From positions 1 to 14,251 of the forward strand of contig JBBCJM010000205.1 in the NCBI GenBank assembly GCA_037190175.1: DNA of 14,251 bases, written 5' to 3'. Below the pieces are notes generated by a model. The model made no database searches, had not been told where the DNA came from, and worked only from the letters and a program-made list of their open reading frames with translations. The position numbers and the translations under genes are program-made. Of this stretch, positions 13,321-14,251 are shown piece by piece. Every line of letters starts with the position of its first letter. Position 1 is the stretch's first letter. This DNA is from JBBCJM01 sp037190175. GTDB lineage: Bacteria > Pseudomonadota > Alphaproteobacteria > Rhodobacterales > Rhodobacteraceae.

Positions 13321-13347
13321 AAGGCCCGCCTTTGCGGCGGGCTTTTT
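13321..13347 (+). terminator. Rho-independent terminator of the yjb unit
   Basis: GCCCGCC (13324-13330) pairs with GGCGGGC (13336-13342) around a TTTGC loop and is followed by TTTTT (13343-13347); an AAG/CTT-like extension lengthens the stem. It lies 43 bases after the small exported protein gene. The T-run ends 3 bases before the GTG of the next gene. Confidence 0.9.
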
Positions 13348-13350
13348 GCC

Positions 13351-14205
13351 GTGACCGGGGTGCCGCGCTTCCTGCGGCAGTTCGTGGTGTGGTGCGCCGC
13401 GCCGCTGCGGCTCTACCGGCGGATCGAGGCGCGCGAGCTGGGCCTGATCGCCGCCGGGGTGGCCTTCTTCGGCTTCCTCGCCATCTTTCCCGCCCTGGCG
13501 GCGGTGATCGCGCTCTGGGGCTTCGCCGCCGACCCCGCGGCGATCCGCACCCAGATGGCGGTGGTGGAGGACTTCCTGCCGGCCGAGGCGTTCCAGCTGG
13601 TCTCGGCGCAGGTCGAGGCGCTGCTGGCCACCAACGACCGGCGGCTGGGCTGGGCCACGCTCTTGTCCACCGGGTTCGCGCTGTGGTCGGCGCGGGCCGG
13701 GGCGGCGGCGCTGATCCGCGGGGTCAACGTGATCCACGACCTGCCGGCGCGCGGCGGGCTCTGGCACCAGCTTTCGGCGCTCCTGCTCACGCTGGTGCTG
13801 ATCGGGCTTGCCATCTGCGCCACCCTGGTGGCGGTGGTGATGCCGCTGCTGCTGGTCTGGCTGCCGCTGGGGCCGACCGAGGCGGCGGTGCTGGATCTTG
13901 CCAACCTCGCGCTGGGGGCGGGGCTGGTGGTGCTGACGGTGGGGCTGATCTACCGGCTGGGGCTCAACTGGCCCTCCGGCCGCCGCCGCCCGCGGCTCTT
14001 CACCCGCGGGCTCCTGCTGGCGGTGCTGCTCTGGGGCGCGGCTTCGCGCGGGCTGGTCTGGTATCTGGGCAATGTCGGCCACTACAACGAGGTCTACGGC
14101 TCGATCGGCGCGGTGGCGGCGCTCCTGATGTGGTTCTACCTGGCCGCCTATGCCATCCTGCTGGGCGCCGCGGTCGATGCCGAACGCGCGGCGCGGCGGG
14201 GGTAG
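13351..14205 (+). CDS. YihY/BrkB-family inner-membrane protein
   Basis: A 284-residue polytopic membrane protein of the YihY/virulence factor BrkB family, whose molecular function is not established. About six transmembrane segments are visible (30-58, 100-122, 141-172, 184-204, 216-236, 250-275). Family features include RELGLIAAGVAFFGFLAIFPALAA (28-51), LWSARAGAAALIRGVNVIHD (111-130) and YNEVYGSIGAVAALLMWFYLAAYAILLGA (245-273). The start is uncertain: the GTG at 13351 gives the usual N-terminal length but follows the terminator T-run by 3 bases and lacks a clear ribosome site. Adjacent GTG codons at 13384 and 13387 are alternatives. Expression may be leaderless or from readthrough. Confidence 0.88.
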   Translation: MTGVPRFLRQFVVWCAAPLRLYRRIEARELGLIAAGVAFFGFLAIFPALAAVIALWGFAADPAAIRTQMAVVEDFLPAEAFQLVSAQVEALLATNDRRLGWATLLSTGFALWSARAGAAALIRGVNVIHDLPARGGLWHQLSALLLTLVLIGLAICATLVAVVMPLLLVWLPLGPTEAAVLDLANLALGAGLVVLTVGLIYRLGLNWPSGRRRPRLFTRGLLLAVLLWGAASRGLVWYLGNVGHYNEVYGSIGAVAALLMWFYLAAYAILLGAAVDAERAARRG

Positions 14206-14213
14206 GGCGGGGC

Positions 14214-14243
14214 CGCTCATCAAGCCTGCCGGCTTTCTTCGCT
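14214..14243 (+). repeat. 30-bp dispersed repeat, copy 2 (3' side of the YihY gene)
   Basis: This is the inverted partner of 11-40, 29 of 30 bases identical. It begins 8 bases after the YihY stop codon and has the same orientation relative to its upstream gene as copy 1. AAGCC and GGCTT form a 5-bp stem followed by TCTTCGCT, so it could serve as a weak terminator. The outer CTCATC/GATGAG stem possible in copy 1 is not possible here. Confidence 0.6.
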
Positions 14244-14251
14244 TGCGTTCC

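Noticed and set aside
14202..14212. GTAGGGCGGGG, identical to the first half of the REP-like element at 2745
   Set aside because: The second arm of the hairpin is missing and the match overlaps the YihY stop codon, so it is probably chance in GC-rich sequence.
13168..14223. Open frame of about 351 codons on the minus strand opposite the YihY gene
   Set aside because: The plus-strand reading shows a clear six-helix membrane protein; the minus-strand reading is charged low-complexity sequence.
1..14251. Mobile element or prophage bounded by the terminal inverted repeats
   Set aside because: No transposase, integrase or phage gene is present, the content is mostly housekeeping, and the repeats sit at gene 3' ends instead of at element borders.

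Overview
The window is very GC-rich chromosomal DNA. Its gene content points to an alphaproteobacterium, most likely Rhodobacterales (Paracoccus/Rhodobacter-like): an Irr-type iron control element in front of a membrane-bound ferritin gene (mbfA), a coupled accD-folC pair, and a compact capD-like/yjbH/yjbF exopolysaccharide block. The taxonomic placement is an inference from these families and base composition. No rRNA, tRNA, CRISPR array or insertion sequence was seen, and no gene-free stretch exceeds 300 bases.

Left part (1-2770). Three minus-strand genes read leftward: a 62-residue exported peptide, a TetR/AcrR regulator and a 195-residue exported protein. Between the first of these and the divergent mbfA lie three similar TGAAC-type palindromes, with centres 30 and 33 bp apart; they are probably the TetR operators. 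A perfect 17-bp iron control element sits directly before mbfA. MbfA is a ferritin-like/VIT1 fusion expected to bind and export iron. A REP-like hairpin and a possible G-quadruplex separate mbfA from folC.

Middle part (2771-8010). accD and folC form a minus-strand pair joined by a TTGA stop/start overlap (malonyl-CoA synthesis and folate polyglutamylation). Upstream of it, also on the minus strand, lies a RelB/RelE-type toxin-antitoxin pair with overlapping genes and a 22-bp palindromic operator. A GT8-family glycosyltransferase with an extra C-terminal region reads rightward and ends 4 bp from a convergent NYN-LOTUS (LabA-like) gene. The leader of that NYN gene can fold into a hairpin next to its ribosome binding site.

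Right part (8010-14251). Plus-strand genes encode a membrane-anchored nucleotide-sugar 4,6-dehydratase of the FlaA1/CapD/WbpM type, an outer-membrane YjbH protein, a YjbF lipoprotein (ATGA overlap with yjbH) and a small exported YjbE-like protein, closed by a strong intrinsic terminator. This looks like an exopolysaccharide synthesis and export unit without a yjbG gene. A YihY/BrkB-family membrane protein follows, starting only 3 bp after the terminator T-run.

A 30-bp element occurs in inverted orientation at the two ends of the window (11-40 and 14214-14243, 29/30 identical). Each copy lies just downstream of a gene's stop codon.
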